Part shown: positions 1 through 10,315 of the stretch, piece by piece | Position numbering within the stretch: position 1 is the first letter of the stretch | Layout of the letters: every line of letters begins with the position of its first letter | Source of the DNA: Ampullaceana balthica | Taxonomy: Eukaryota > Mollusca > Gastropoda > Lymnaeidae | DNA: 64,000 bases | Direction: 5' to 3' | Assembly: GCA_944989445.1 (NCBI GenBank) | Contig: CALYLW010000123.1 | Coordinates: 1,144,501-1,208,500, forward strand | Notes under the pieces: generated by a model | What the model saw: the letters and a program-made list of their open reading frames with translations, nothing else | Databases searched by the model: none | Told to the model about the DNA's origin: nothing | Program-made: the position numbers and the translations under genes

Positions 1-97
1 TTGCCCCCCCCCCTGGAAAAATTCCTAGCGACGCCCATGCAAACACATTAACAATATTGTAACCTGCAGTGAAGCTGCAAGATTGGATCGTTTAAAT
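1..97. other. flank, no gene
   Basis: Short C-tract at 4-13 followed by AT-rich sequence. Nothing is recognised except that bases 90-97 (gtttaaat) form the left target-site duplication of the hAT element that follows. Confidence 0.5.
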
Positions 98-278
98 CAG
101 GGGTCTCAAACTCAATTTGCCCGGGGACCACATGAGTCAAAGTCTGGGTGATGCTGGGCAGCATGAAGTTAATACAAAAAAGTACAACTGTTCAGTCTCC
201 CCCATCTTTATTCATTATTATTTATTTAAGGATCAAACATTGGCTTAACTGGTGGCACTCTTGTTGCCTTTGCTATTC

Positions 279-788
279 CTACTGCTCCTTGCTGGAAGAG
301 ACCTGGCTGCGTTTCCCCTTACACAGCTGAAGCACATTTGGCTTGAGGGAGGAAGCAGTCGAGACCCTCAGTATAGCTTGAAGATGATCATCACTGAGTT
401 TTGACCTGTGCTTGGATTTATTGAAGTTCACTCTGGAGAACAACTTTTCACACATGTATGTGCTCCCAAAAAGGCACATAGTCCGGCTGAACATTTTGGA
501 AAGTTCAGGGAATGTTGGGGACAATTCTCTCAAAAATTTTCCAAGCTTGTCTGCTTTTCCATTCACCTCCCTGAACTTAGCTTTCAGATGAGAGTTGCAC
601 TGCAAGTCGATGAGTTCCAACTGCAACACAGGGGGGGCATCTTGGACATCGACAGAGAAAGGGTCAGCAAATATTTTAAAAGTGATTTTGTGATTCTTAA
701 AGTCTGCAAATCGGTGATCAAATTCTTCCTGTAGCTTTTCAATGGCATCAATATATTCCTCACCATCGAATGGTATGTCCACATCCAC
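279..788 (-). pseudogene. hAT transposase, C-terminal hATC dimerisation region
   Basis: Third reading-frame segment. It carries the hATC-like dimerisation region: SRTMCLFGSTYMCEKLFSRV, then NKSKHRSKLSDDHLQAILRV. The element closes shortly beyond the stop, at its inverted repeat. With the two upstream segments this gives a near-complete transposase of roughly 550-600 residues, typical for this hAT group, broken by two frameshifts. Confidence 0.85.
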
Positions 789-1338
789 GAGTGCCTTGCA
801 TGCTGGGAAATGGCTGAGGTTTTTCTGAGAGAGCTGGGCTTTCCATAAAAAAAAGTTTTGTGGAAAATGCTCTCACGTTTTCATAGGCAGCACTGACAAG
901 CTTCTCCTGTCCTTGTAACTTCTTGTTCAGTACATTCAGCTCCTGTGTGATGTCAACAAGAAAAGCTAAGTCCATGAGCCATTTTGGATCACTTAGCACA
1001 GGAACAGCCATCCCATCGTTCTCCATGAAAGCTTTCACTTCTGTTCTCAACTCAAAAAACCTCTTCAAGCAGGTTCCCCTGCTGAGCCAACGAACCTCAG
1101 TAAAGTAGAGCACATCCTTATATGCAGACTCTATTTCCTCCAAAAAAGCCCGAAATAGCCTGTGCTTTAAACCCCTGGATCTTATACGGTTGATGCATTT
1201 CACAATGACAGACATCACATTGTCAAACTTGAGGCATTTGCTGCACAGAACATGCTGATGGATAATAAAATGCAGAGCGATAGCGTCCTCCACACCCTCC
1301 TCTTCTAGTTTTTTTTTGAACAAGTGCAACCAGTCCAT
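760..1338 (-). pseudogene. hAT transposase, middle part (after frameshift)
   Basis: Continuation of the transposase in a shifted frame. It contains ALHFIIHQHVLCSKCLKF and the very conserved hAT block YFTEVRWLSRGTCLKRFFEL, followed by AFLVDITQELNVLNKKLQGQ. These blocks normally sit between the catalytic core and the C-terminal dimerisation region. The overlap with the upstream segment near 1223-1338 and with the downstream one near 760-788 shows single-base indels rather than large deletions. Confidence 0.85.
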
Positions 1339-2155
1339 TTTTCCTCCCTGTCATTGAAGGTGCTCCGTCTGTTGTTATCCCAGCAAACTTCTGCCATGGT
1401 AAACCGGCATCAACAATGGCATTACACAGCTGCCGGAATATGTCCTGAGCAGTGGTCTGACCATGCATTGGCATCACTGTGAGCAACTCCTCTATCACTT
1501 CAAAATTGTCATCAATACCACGGATACAGATTGCCAGTTGTGCAGTTTCAGTAATGTCTGTGCTCTCATCAAGAGCGACTGAGTACGCACTGATATGTTT
1601 GGCCTTCTCTTGCAGTTGATTGTATATGTTTCTTGACAGCTCAATAGTGCGCTCTGCCACTGTGTTGGCTGAAAGACTGATGTTGTTAAACTGACCCTTC
1701 TTTTCTGGACAGACAATACTTGCAACCTGTAACATACACTTTTTGATAAACTCGCCATCTGTGAATGGCTTCCCCGCCTGAACAATCATCTCACTCACTA
1801 CATAGCTGGCTTCAACAGCCGAATCACTATCTTTGCATGATTTCTTGAAAAAATGTTGCCTCCTTGTTAGACATGCTTTAATACTGCTGATCCGGCCCTC
1901 TCTATCATTTCCTTTGTATTTTGAATATTCCTCAGCGTGCTTAGTTGTGTAATGACGTCTTATGTTGTATTCTTTGTGCACTGCAACTTTCTCTGTGCAA
2001 ATAAGACACATCGGGGTACCCATATGCTCAATAAAAAAATATTCAGTTTCCCACTTTTCCTGAAATATTCTATGCTCGTCATCAATCTTTCTCTTCATGG
2101 TAGGCTTTGAGGAAATCATGACTTGGGCTGGGTGAAAAGAAAAAATTATTGGCAC
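1223..2155 (-). pseudogene. hAT transposase, N-terminal part (BED finger and start of catalytic core)
   Basis: First part of the hAT transposase inside the element at 98-3562. The segment starts with a short leader; the likely true start is the Met of MKRKIDDEHRIFQEKW. A BED-type zinc finger follows, with Cys pair CLIC and a His pair in RRHYTTKH (about residues 50-75). The segment SVALDESTDITETAQLAI matches the conserved aspartate block of hAT transposases of the GTF2IRD2/ZMYM-like group, and ITTDGAPSMTGRKNGL matches the next conserved block. The frame is lost near 1330, where the sequence continues in another frame as the segment at 760-1338. Family assignment is from recalled motifs, not a search. 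Confidence 0.85.
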
Positions 2156-2429
2156 CGGTATTTTTTATTTCTATTTTAGGTTTGACAAAAATTATTTTAA
2201 TTAAAAAGTTCTATTTTTTAGTAAATTGACACTCCATTTTTGCCAAAGATCAAATTTGACAGTCTATTTTCAAACTATTTTGGGGAAAATCTAAACCAAC
2301 ATTTTATTAATTATATTTTAGGTCTTAAAACCTTCTAAAAAATGAAAAATAGTCTGTTACAATATTTTAACATCAAGTTAAAACAGTTTAAGAATCAATT
2401 GTATTCAATTTGTAAAGCATTGATCCTAC

Positions 2430-2936
2430 ATGTGGAAGAAAATCAGAAGCCCCGAGCCTAGTGCTCTTCATGGGTCTTCCTGGAAGACCCTCCCAGCTAT
2501 CTGGCCCCCTCCCCCAGAAAAGGACGTGGCAGCTGGGAAAACCCCCCCGGAGCGGTCGCTTCTGAAGCGGCCACCTGGGCATCTAAGACAGAAAGTCGAG
2601 GATGCCTCCCACTAAGTTGACCTCACAAGGAGGGGTGGAATTGCCTTACTACGACCCGCTACCACTTCGGCGCCACCCCGGCAAAGCATACGAGTCTCAA
2701 TGGTTAGGATCGCCGCAATGCGGGGGATCATCAATGACCTACCTAGGGTGCAACCCCCACTGGAAGGTTTCCTCAGAGCTGGCGTCCGCTGCTTTCTTCG
2801 CGGTACCTTTTGCTAATCCGTGCTGGCGCTCCTGGCCCTAAACCGGCACCGCTCAATAGCGTTGCTAGTAAAATTGAGGGGGACGAAACGGTCGCTTCGG
2901 ATTTACCCGACCCTCAACGGGTACTTTGGTTTTCAT
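2430..2936 (+). repeat. LINE-type 3' end nested in the hAT element
   Basis: A GC-rich block unlike the AT-rich hAT interior. It matches the reverse complement of about 62805-63235 over most of its length (shared landmarks: ggatcatcaatg, tcctcagagctggcgt, gtcgcttcg, ccctcaacgggtact), and its last 60 bp match 22845-22918. The open segment at 2430-2615 ends in ERSLLKRPPGHLRQKVEDAS, and the 63-kb copy encodes ERYFLKRPPGHPRRRLKMPS. This resembles the basic C-terminal tail of many LINE ORF2 proteins, so the repeat is probably a 5'-truncated non-LTR retrotransposon 3' end. The LINE assignment is inference; the repeat relationship is seen directly. Confidence 0.6.
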
Positions 2937-3570
2937 CATCGACAATGCATTTAAGATGTTTTGTCTAAGATCCGTACAGCGACTGTAATCATATGTGACT
3001 AGCACCTAACACATTAAAGCATTAGATATACCAATATTTGCAAACATTAATTCTTACAGAGAATTTTTATCACCGCTTGCTATTGTTTTTGTTTATACGC
3101 CCACTAATTATTGGAAGGATTTTATATGTAATTGTCATTATTTTTCCCTCTTTTTTAGCTCTTCTATGTGAAATGTTAAAGATAATATAAATTAGCTACT
3201 TAAAAAGTTGAATCGGCTCTGCAAACGAAACAACCCAAAATCGGCAACGCTCGGCGACTGTAAGAGTCTACCGATAAAAGGCGACGCGCGGAGACTCCAA
3301 GGGGGAAATGGTTAAACAAATAAGATAAAAACAATATGATCAATAAAACTTCATTGTCTTAGAAAAAAGGGTACTGGAAGGCCAAAGAAAAATTTCCAAT
3401 TACATTTTAAAATATCTTATTTTAATTTAATTTTTAATAAATTTTCTTCGTTATCGCCACGGCGGGCCGCACTTGCACTGAACTTGGATATCAAGTGGGG
3501 GGCCACAAAATATCATCCAGCGGGCCGCAATTGGCCCGCGGGCCGCGTGTTTGAGACCCCTGGTTTAAAT

Positions 3571-4502
3571 AGACAAGCAAGGAAATGGTGTTGACAGATT
3601 TGATAGCGCACTCATAGAGACGGAATGTTGACAGTGGAATGGAATTTGGAACGCAGTAACGCGCAAGTCTATAGAAAGATATGTATATAAGCAAACGGAA
3701 ATTGCGGATCTACCATGAGGAAAACAACGGGCATGCCATACAGCATTATATAGTTATTCTAGTATAACAGTACTGTTCACTCAATTTCTCACTTTATGTT
3801 TGTTTGTTTGTTTTCTGTTGTTGAAAAAATACTTTTTATTTGACATGGGGCAAGAAAACGGAAGCCTGTTTTATAAACCCTTGACGGACTTCACCAATAC
3901 ATTAAGACTAATTTTAAATTCGAATACCTTTAATTTTCTTTGTATAAAATAATCAAAAGTATTGAAATCGACTGATGTTAATTTCTTAATTGTATTTTTT
4001 TAAATTACGGAATGATTAATTTAATTAATTCCAGATTAAGAATTCTTTGTTTTTTTTAATTCAAAGTACACAATTTTAATTTTTGATTTGATTTGATTCA
4101 ATCAATTTACTGGCTCGTAACCTAAATTTCTAGATTTTGCTATAGCACAAGAGCTGGTTAAATCAAATGTCATTCTTGGGGAATTTTTTTAAAAAGTCAA
4201 ATTGTTTTGTTTCCTTTTTATTTAATCACTGGGTGAGGTCAAGCTTCACTAATCTACTTCTTATCCTGTGTCAATAGATTGCATAATCGGAAGATTATCT
4301 AAAACATTAGCCTCATCCATTGAAAATGAAAGCGTGGCAGATAAAGGACGTGTATTATACAATTGTCAAGTCTAATTTTTGCAATTTTTGTTTTAAAATT
4401 CGATCGAGGTGAGTTACTCTTTCATTGAATAACTATGACACATGTTGACAATCAACTATTCTACTATTAAAGTCATGTTAATAAACTGATCGTTTTTTTT
4501 TA
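3571..4502. other. AT-rich intergenic, no gene
   Basis: About 930 bp of AT-rich DNA with homopolymer T runs and no convincing reading frame or repeat end. Confidence 0.5.
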
Positions 4503-4781
4503 AGTAAGGGTGTACCGGATTTCGGCTCCAGCTCCAGTACCGGGAAAACCGGAATCCGGCTATTTTAAAAAATCCGACTTCGGCTCCGGCAGGATTTTGC
4601 TTCAAAAATCTGGCAGGTCGGTAGAGCCCTAACTTATATATCTTCATAATACTCGGGTGAATCCGGAATCCAGCCATTTTAAACAAATCTGAATCTGGCT
4701 CTGGCCGGATTTCACTTCATAAATCTGTCAAAATACGGCTCTGGCTGGATTTAAAAATTTTGATTCCGGTACATCCGTACT
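4503..4781. mobile_element. small TIR element (MITE) rich in cggctcc motifs
   Basis: Terminal inverted repeats agtaagggtgtaccgga (4503-4519) and the reverse complement of agtacggatgtaccgga (4765-4781) enclose a 279-bp element without coding capacity. The interior repeats the motif ggctccggc / ccggatttc several times, so it is itself semi-tandem. The ends resemble hAT ends of the GGTGTACCGG type, but no clear 8-bp duplication was found, so superfamily assignment is tentative. Confidence 0.6.
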
Positions 4782-4889
4782 TTTAAATGGAAATTTTATA
4801 TTTTAATACAGTTTAATAGTGAAGTGTATCTTAATTATTAAATTAAGTATTTTAATTAGGTGTTAATTTTTTTTTAATTTCGAAAGTGT

Positions 4890-5000
4890 GACGTACATTA
4901 GTGGGGGGGAGGGGCCAATATTTGTGACAGTTTTTCACGGGGGGGGGGTAGAAGGGGTCAAAATGGTCCAAAAAAGCGTGATGTACTTACAAGCGAATAT
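4890..5000. repeat. G-rich dispersed repeat fragment
   Basis: Contains two G runs (gggggggagggg, ggggggggggtag) and a gcgtgatgtactt end resembling the 'ggggtcgtccataaatgacgt' family found at 35634-36063. Probably an internal or terminal fragment of a TIR DNA element. No coding capacity. Confidence 0.35.
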
Positions 5001-5344
5001 TTTAAAAAAATCGTTCGTCAGTCGAACTTATCTATTATTGATGACGTGTATGCTAGTTATATACCGGAATAATCAGAAAAGTGCGTCTTTTGTGTTTTGA
5101 TTTGATAAAGTCAGTGCGTAAACCTGGCGGGGGAAGGACTTTGAGTGATGCGAAGTAAACAAACAGAAACACTAAAATATAAATAAACAAAAAATGAAAA
5201 AAGGAGGTACAAAGCAGAAAGGATTACTGTTCACGTGTAATTATCTTCTAGGTAGTTTTCTATATTTAACAATAAAACTGTATCAAAAAGTTTCGTGTTT
5301 CAAGTATCATTAGCGGCCAAGATGAACTTTCGTCTAGGGCCGAA

Positions 5345-5370
5345 TCCGGCCTGCAGTTTGGTGACCCCTG
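5345..5370. repeat. isolated hAT terminal fragment
   Basis: Sequence ending gtttggtgacccctg at 5370 has the form of a hAT right terminus (reverse complement caggggtcaccaaac followed by gcaggccgg). No matching left end is visible nearby, so this is a truncated relic. Confidence 0.4.
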
Positions 5371-5775
5371 TGTTAATATCAATAGCTATACTTTTAAACA
5401 AAGATACGCTGTTTATTTGTGCAGTGCAATGGCAACAGAGCAATTGTGCCAGTGTTGATAGATTGGATGATGATCTCAGGGGGATTTATTTAATGACTGC
5501 ACAGTGGTATGTCGGTCAAACAGCTGTGTAATGTATACCCTCACCAATTCGCGTTGTCCCATTCGCGGCCCCTAATTTGTGCGAGCTAGGCTCTAAACTC
5601 TAAACCCTATCGCATCATTTTATTATCATTAATTATTTGTAGGTGCACAAACACATTTTTTTTTCCAATACTATTGCATACACTGCGTATTTTTAAAAAA
5701 AAATGTTTAATGCATACGTTCTTTGCATTATAGGTACATAAGTTTGAACGGTTGCATTTTTTGTGTGGCCGTGCA
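5371..5775. other. intergenic, no gene
   Basis: AT-rich, with a motif around 5545-5600 (accaattcgcgttg, cattcgcggcccc) that may be another decayed inverted-repeat terminus. No supported gene. Confidence 0.4.
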
Positions 5776-6290
5776 TCATATATATATATGTTCGTCCGTC
5801 GATACGACGAGGACCACTCTAGTCATCTGGGGGTTGTCTGTGCGTGTGCAGATTGCTGATGAGGCCGATCTTTTCACGGAAGGTTCCGAAACAGAAGGGA
5901 CAATGGACGTGTGGGACATCTCCAGGAGGGTTGACAGCATGGGCCTTTCGGGCTTACCTCTTATTTTCTGCAGCGGTGATCCGGTTGGCCTCGCATGACT
6001 TGGCACTTTCGTGGATGGACGAGCGCCAGGTGGATCGGTCCATTGCAGCTCGTTCCCACGTGTCTGGATTGATGGCAAAACGCTTTCATTGAGGCTTTCA
6101 GTGTGTCTTTGAAGCGTTTCTTTTTCCACACCGTGGGACCGCTGGACATACTGGAGCTCACCATAGAAGATTCTCTTTGGCATTCTCTCGTCTGGCATTC
6201 TGAAAATCTTCAGGAGGGTGAAGATGCTGGGGTGACCTGCCTTGTTCAGTACCACTGTGTCTGGAATTTTGTTCTACCACTTTATGCTGA
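5776..6290 (-). pseudogene. LINE ORF2 C-terminal tail with C2H2 finger, decayed
   Basis: Minus-strand remnant of a non-LTR retrotransposon ORF2 C-terminus. It opens with LLKIFRMPDERMPKRIFYGE, equivalent to the 'GHV-RMPDERLPKR' tail that follows the reverse transcriptase in endonuclease/RT LINEs. In other frames it continues to a C2H2-like finger reading HCPFC...GLISNLHTHRQPPDD near 5830-5900. Several frameshifts and stops break it. It is 5'-truncated; no RT catalytic motif remains. Confidence 0.7.
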
Positions 6291-6339
6291 AAATCTTCCT
6301 GAGATTTGTTGTATGAAAGTGGTTAATAATGTGTTTCAA

Positions 6340-6800
6340 TTGCAAATTACTACTTAACTAGGTTCCTGGAATGTACACAAAGTATTTTATAATTAATAAT
6401 CCTCAAATCCTCTTTACATCGTTCCCTTTTCCAAGATTAAAATATGAGCTTAAACAAATGAAGTTATATAATATCTATTTGAAAATATAAGCTAAAACAA
6501 TGACGTCATATAATATTTGTTTACAGTGATAAACACCACACCATTTTTAACTGCTATGGACTGTTGTACTATGCTCCTCAGCGTTCCACATCCACTGACT
6601 TGGGCGTTTACATTATTTACTAGGGGTTGTAGGGCGTCTAAGGCGTTTGTTTTTTTTTGGTCAAAACACCAAGTAACTTAGCCTTGTTTGATAAATACGA
6701 ACTATTAAACTTCCAGAAATGTACACAAAGTATTTTAAAATTAAATCCTCAAATCCTAATGTTACACCGTTCCATTTTCCAAAATTAAAATATAAGCTAA
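6340..6800. repeat. dispersed TIR-type repeat, two head-to-tail partial copies
   Basis: Two related stretches begin cctggaatgtacacaaagta (about 6364) and ccagaaatgtacacaaagta (about 6712). Each is followed by ttaatcctcaaatcct, a run ending attttccaa-attaaaatat and then aaacaatgacgtca. The same sequence recurs at about 40365-40460 and inverted at about 44190-44310. Between the copies, 6625-6660 holds a ggggttgtagggcgtctaaggcg segment resembling the ends seen at 40350 and 44360-44395. Non-coding; probably a DNA-transposon family. Confidence 0.5.
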
Positions 6801-6861
6801 AACAATGACGTCAAATAATATCTTTTTACCGCGCTCCTTTAATTTATAATCATTTTGCGCA

Positions 6862-7200
6862 CCGATGCAGAGGCGCCTACGGTGGTTGGGTCATGTCCGC
6901 AGGATGAACTCGGAGCGCATTCCTAGAGCCTTGCTTTACGGTGAGCTGGCGTATGGTATGAGAAAAAGAGGTCGCCCCTGACTGCGCTTCAATGACGTCT
7001 GCAAGAAAGAACTGTCACTGGCACAGATAGACCATAAAACGTGCGAGACAGATGCCGAGGAGCACACCTCCTGTTGTGCAAAATTGCGTGAGGGCATTCA
7101 TGTCGCGGAAGCATCCCTCATAGCTTTGAGTGACGAGAGAAGGGCCAGGAGAAAGGGGAGGGGGAGAGGAGCAGGAGTACACGCCATCGACCCATGAGGA
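6862..7200 (+). pseudogene. LINE ORF2 C-terminal tail (same family as 9.4 and 18 kb)
   Basis: Reads RRLRWLGHVRRMNSERIPRA, then LLYGELAYGMRKRGRP, one in-frame stop, then LRFNDVCKKELSLAQIDHK. This is the post-RT tail of a non-LTR retrotransposon. It is homologous to the C-terminal parts of the copies at 9397-10400 and 17975-18700 and carries the same ending (GRGAGVHAIDP, equivalent to GRGAGGNPIIP). It is 5'-truncated, and an AT microsatellite follows the end at 7210-7240. Confidence 0.8.
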
Positions 7201-9099
7201 CGAACGGTTGCCATAATATATATTTATTATATATATATTAAGAAATGTATAATGGTTTCTGTTCTTTTTAAAAAGCTGAAAATAAAATAAAAAACACACA
7301 AGTGAAATATGACATTTTAAAAAAAAATAAAGCTTTATTAAAGAATGCAGAATAACTCTATATTTGTTCTGTAACCTTAATGAGATATTGATTTTCTCCC
7401 TTAACTGTGTCCGATTGTGGTGGTCACAGTAGTTAATGGTGTTTTATATCAAATAAAAATATAACGAAGAACACTTTGAAAATTTCACTTTACTTAAAAT
7501 TGAATTGTTTATCTTGTTATTAGTTAATGCATTTTAACATCTAACAAATAATAGTATAGTATGAAATCTATCAAAGGAAAACATAAAATCTTTATGTAGA
7601 GACCATCCCGTCTCAAATGTCAATTGGATTATAATTGTTTTTTGTGAATACCCTGAAGTATATATTACCTGGTGTTTACTTCATGTGCTTTTCTCTCTAA
7701 CTGTAAAAAAAATCATGCATGTAGGTGTCTGTCCTTTGAACGGGCTGTAATTTTGCAGGTCAGAAATTATCCATGTCTGGTTCGTCCTCTTTCTGGTCAG
7801 ATTGCTAGTTTATGGTTTGTTATCTGACTGAACAGCAATGTGTGTTGGTATGTGTGTTTGATTGGTAAAATGAGATACAAGTTCTTATATTACAGAAACT
7901 TTAAAATCAAATGGAATGAGCTACATATCTACCCCACAATCGACACTTTTTGTCGAGCTGTATTGCTTTTTTTTGTTGTTGTTGACTCTTTTACAACACC
8001 TAGCAACTAATGGCTGAGCTCTAGCATATCTTCAGAATTTTTATCTGGATTTCTGAATACGTTTGAAAAATTACGAATAAATATTAAACATTTATATACG
8101 CCAGACAACTAGGTTAAGTTGTTTTATGACAAATGATTAAGAACGTATTTAACCTTTTAAACTCAACTCATGGTATTAAGGTGTCTCTTACATTCTTCTA
8201 TTTTTTAACTGTCAGTACCTTTTATTTATTCATTTATTTGCATTTTTTTTAAATTGGGTATTTTAACTTCAATGTTTTGCATCGTTGACTTTTTTATATA
8301 TATCTACTTTACCAGATTATAAGCATTTTTTAATAAAGAAATATTTATTTTTCACTATTTTTATATTAGTAGCAATGTTTCCACTAAGTTGCGCTACTGC
8401 GCCACCATACAGATATCTGACAGATGCTCAGCCGCACTTAAGAAATACCGCGCAGCAGATTTTTGATGACGATAATGTTAAATTTGTGTTTTTGGGGTGC
8501 AAAGTTTTGAGAAAAAAAAATGGATGCTCTTTAGCCCAACTGTGCATGCTAGTTTGTTATTTTGTACACGAACCAATGAACCTTATGGAGCATTGTAGAC
8601 AGGTAGGGTTTATGAGAACATAACCAGCAGCGATAATAATAATAGAGACTGTTAAGAATGTGATGGATTCTCACCCTTTAATTAGTTAATCATATAATTG
8701 GCCAGATATTAACAGTATTTTGTTATATTGAATTTATTGTAAGTACCCTAAAATAGTTCCTGACTATTGATTTTACGACTCATCCACTTCACGGATATTA
8801 TTCCGTTATACCCTGTCGCGTGTCCACCCTGTGGCTCCAAGTAAACCACCCAGATAAATCGCCTGGAAGATCGCGAAGAAAACAAAGAAAATTCCGTCCA
8901 GACGTCTGCAGGTCAAGTGGCACTTTGCTCGTAGGTCACGTGACGGTCTATCTGAGAGATCTGATTCGTCTAGTCCTTCCGGTCGGTCTTAGTGCTTAGT
9001 TACATAAGAGTTAACTTTCGTGACCAGCATTTTGTGTTGAGTTTGAGAATGAAAGTTCATTTTCTGCGAAAAAAATATGTTATTACAAAGCTTCACAAA
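7201..9099. other. AT-rich intergenic, no recognised gene
   Basis: Almost 1.9 kb of AT-rich sequence. An open stretch at 8285-8623 begins with a hydrophobic segment, but it lacks any family motif and a supporting splice or promoter context, so it is not called. A GC-richer patch at 8800-8990 has no recognisable content. Confidence 0.5.
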
Positions 9100-9350
9100 T
9101 TTTACACAAATTTAAAAAATAGAAGTAAAAATACGATTTTTAAAAACCACGTTTTTATAAGTGAACTAAAAAGAAGAAAATAATTTAAAACTTATACGTT
9201 TAAGTACACGCATTGATTATGGCTAAAAACGTGGGGCGGGCGCTTATGAGGTTTAACATATGCGGTTCACTCATTCTCTCATTTATGGATCTCTCTTATG
9301 CCTTCTTAATTAGAAATCTTTAATTTTTAAGCAAACAGCCGTCCCACATT
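9100..9350. repeat. dispersed repeat with inverted ends (gctaaaaacgtggggcgg family)
   Basis: Contains inverted ends attatggctaaaaacgtggg (about 9216-9235) and cccacatttttagtcatatt (about 9343-9362). The preceding 80 bp (ccacgtttttataagtg...aataatttaaaact) match 38180-38240 in direct orientation, whereas the segment between the inverted ends matches 38300-38385 in inverted orientation. Another relative (aaaacgttgggcgggcgctt) lies at 37830. Non-coding DNA-element-like repeat. Confidence 0.6.
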
Positions 9351-9396
9351 TTTAGTCATATTAAATCAAATTACTTGAAGTTATATCTTTTTCTCG

Positions 9397-10315
9397 ATGC
9401 TACTGCGTCATGCTTTCGAGGACTGCTTCGAGGATGTAAACATCCATACCAGGACGGATGGAAATCTATACAACATCAGCCGTGTCCGTGCGAAGAGAAA
9501 AGTGGAAACTGTTTTAATTAGAGAGTTGCTCTTCGTGGATGACGCAGCCCTTACCTCATATTCAGAGATAGGACTCCAACTTTTGGTCAATAAGTTCTCA
9601 GAGGCATGCAACGATTTTGGTCTAACGATAAGCCTCAAAAAGACCAAAATTATGAGACAAGGAACAGACTGCTTCCCAGCAATCTCCATTGAGGGACATA
9701 CCTTGGATGTCGTCGAGGATTTTACCTACCTTGGCAGTAACATCACAAGCACACTCTGGCTGGAAAAGGAAATTGAAACCAGAATCGGCAAGGCTGCATT
9801 ATTAATGGCTAGGCTGAATCAAAGAGTGTGGAATAATGCACAGCTTACTGATAGGACGAAAATTACTGTGTACCAGGCCTGCGTGCTCAGCCCACTCCTC
9901 TATGGCAGCGAGTGCTGGACGACCTATGCCAAACAAACAAAGCAACTCAACAGCTTCCACTTACGATGCTTGGGCAGGATTCTGCACATCAAGTGGCAGG
10001 ACAAGATCACGAATGTCGAGGTACTCAGAAGGAGCAATATGCTGGGCATGCACTCAATCCTGAGTGAGAGGCGCCTGCGGTGGTTGGGACATGTCCGCAG
10101 GATGAGCTCGGAGCGCATTCCAATAACCTTGTTTTACGGCAACTGGCAACTGGTATGAGGAAGAGAGGACGCCCCTGCTTGCACTTCAAGGATGTCTGCA
10201 AGAAAGACATGGCGCAGATTTACCATAAAAAGTGGGAGCCCAGTGCTGAAGAGCGCACCTCCTTGCGGACAAAAGTGCGCGAGGGTATTCAAGTCGCGTA
10301 AGCTTCCTTCACAGC
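9397..10315 (+). pseudogene. LINE reverse transcriptase fragment (endonuclease/RT family)
   Basis: 5'-truncated ORF2 of a non-LTR retrotransposon. The first segment (253 codons, 9397-10158) contains RT palm motifs: LLFVDDAALTSYSEIGLQLL is the YADD-like catalytic box, here FVDD, and DFGLTISLKKTKIM is the next conserved RT block. Thumb sequence and the tail ERRLRWLGHVRRMSSERIPI follow. A one-base loss near 10140 shifts the frame, and ATGMRKRGRPCLHFKDVCKK continues to about 10301. The N-terminal endonuclease and RT fingers are missing. The sister copy at 17975-18700 retains the unshifted GELETGMRKRGRP. Clade is uncertain (RTE-like or another endonuclease-type LINE). Confidence 0.88.

Larger units (their letters stand above)
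98..3562 (-). mobile_element. hAT transposon, GTF2IRD2-like transposase
   Basis: A complete hAT-superfamily DNA transposon of 3465 bp. The ends are 14-bp perfect terminal inverted repeats: caggggtctcaaac at 98-111 and its reverse complement at 3549-3562. They are flanked by identical 8-bp duplications, gtttaaat at 90-97 and 3563-3570. Eight-bp TSDs and CAG...CTG ends are diagnostic of hAT. The transposase reads on the minus strand but is split into three open segments by frameshifts, so the element is probably dead but relatively young. About 2430-2936 is occupied by a separate repeat (a LINE 3' end). The end-proximal sequence is rich in ggcc/cggg, as in other hATs of this group. Confidence 0.93.

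Noticed and set aside
8285..8623. 112-codon open stretch with hydrophobic start
   Set aside because: No recognised domain; AT-rich hydrophobic Ile/Phe/Leu composition is expected by chance here; no splice or promoter support.
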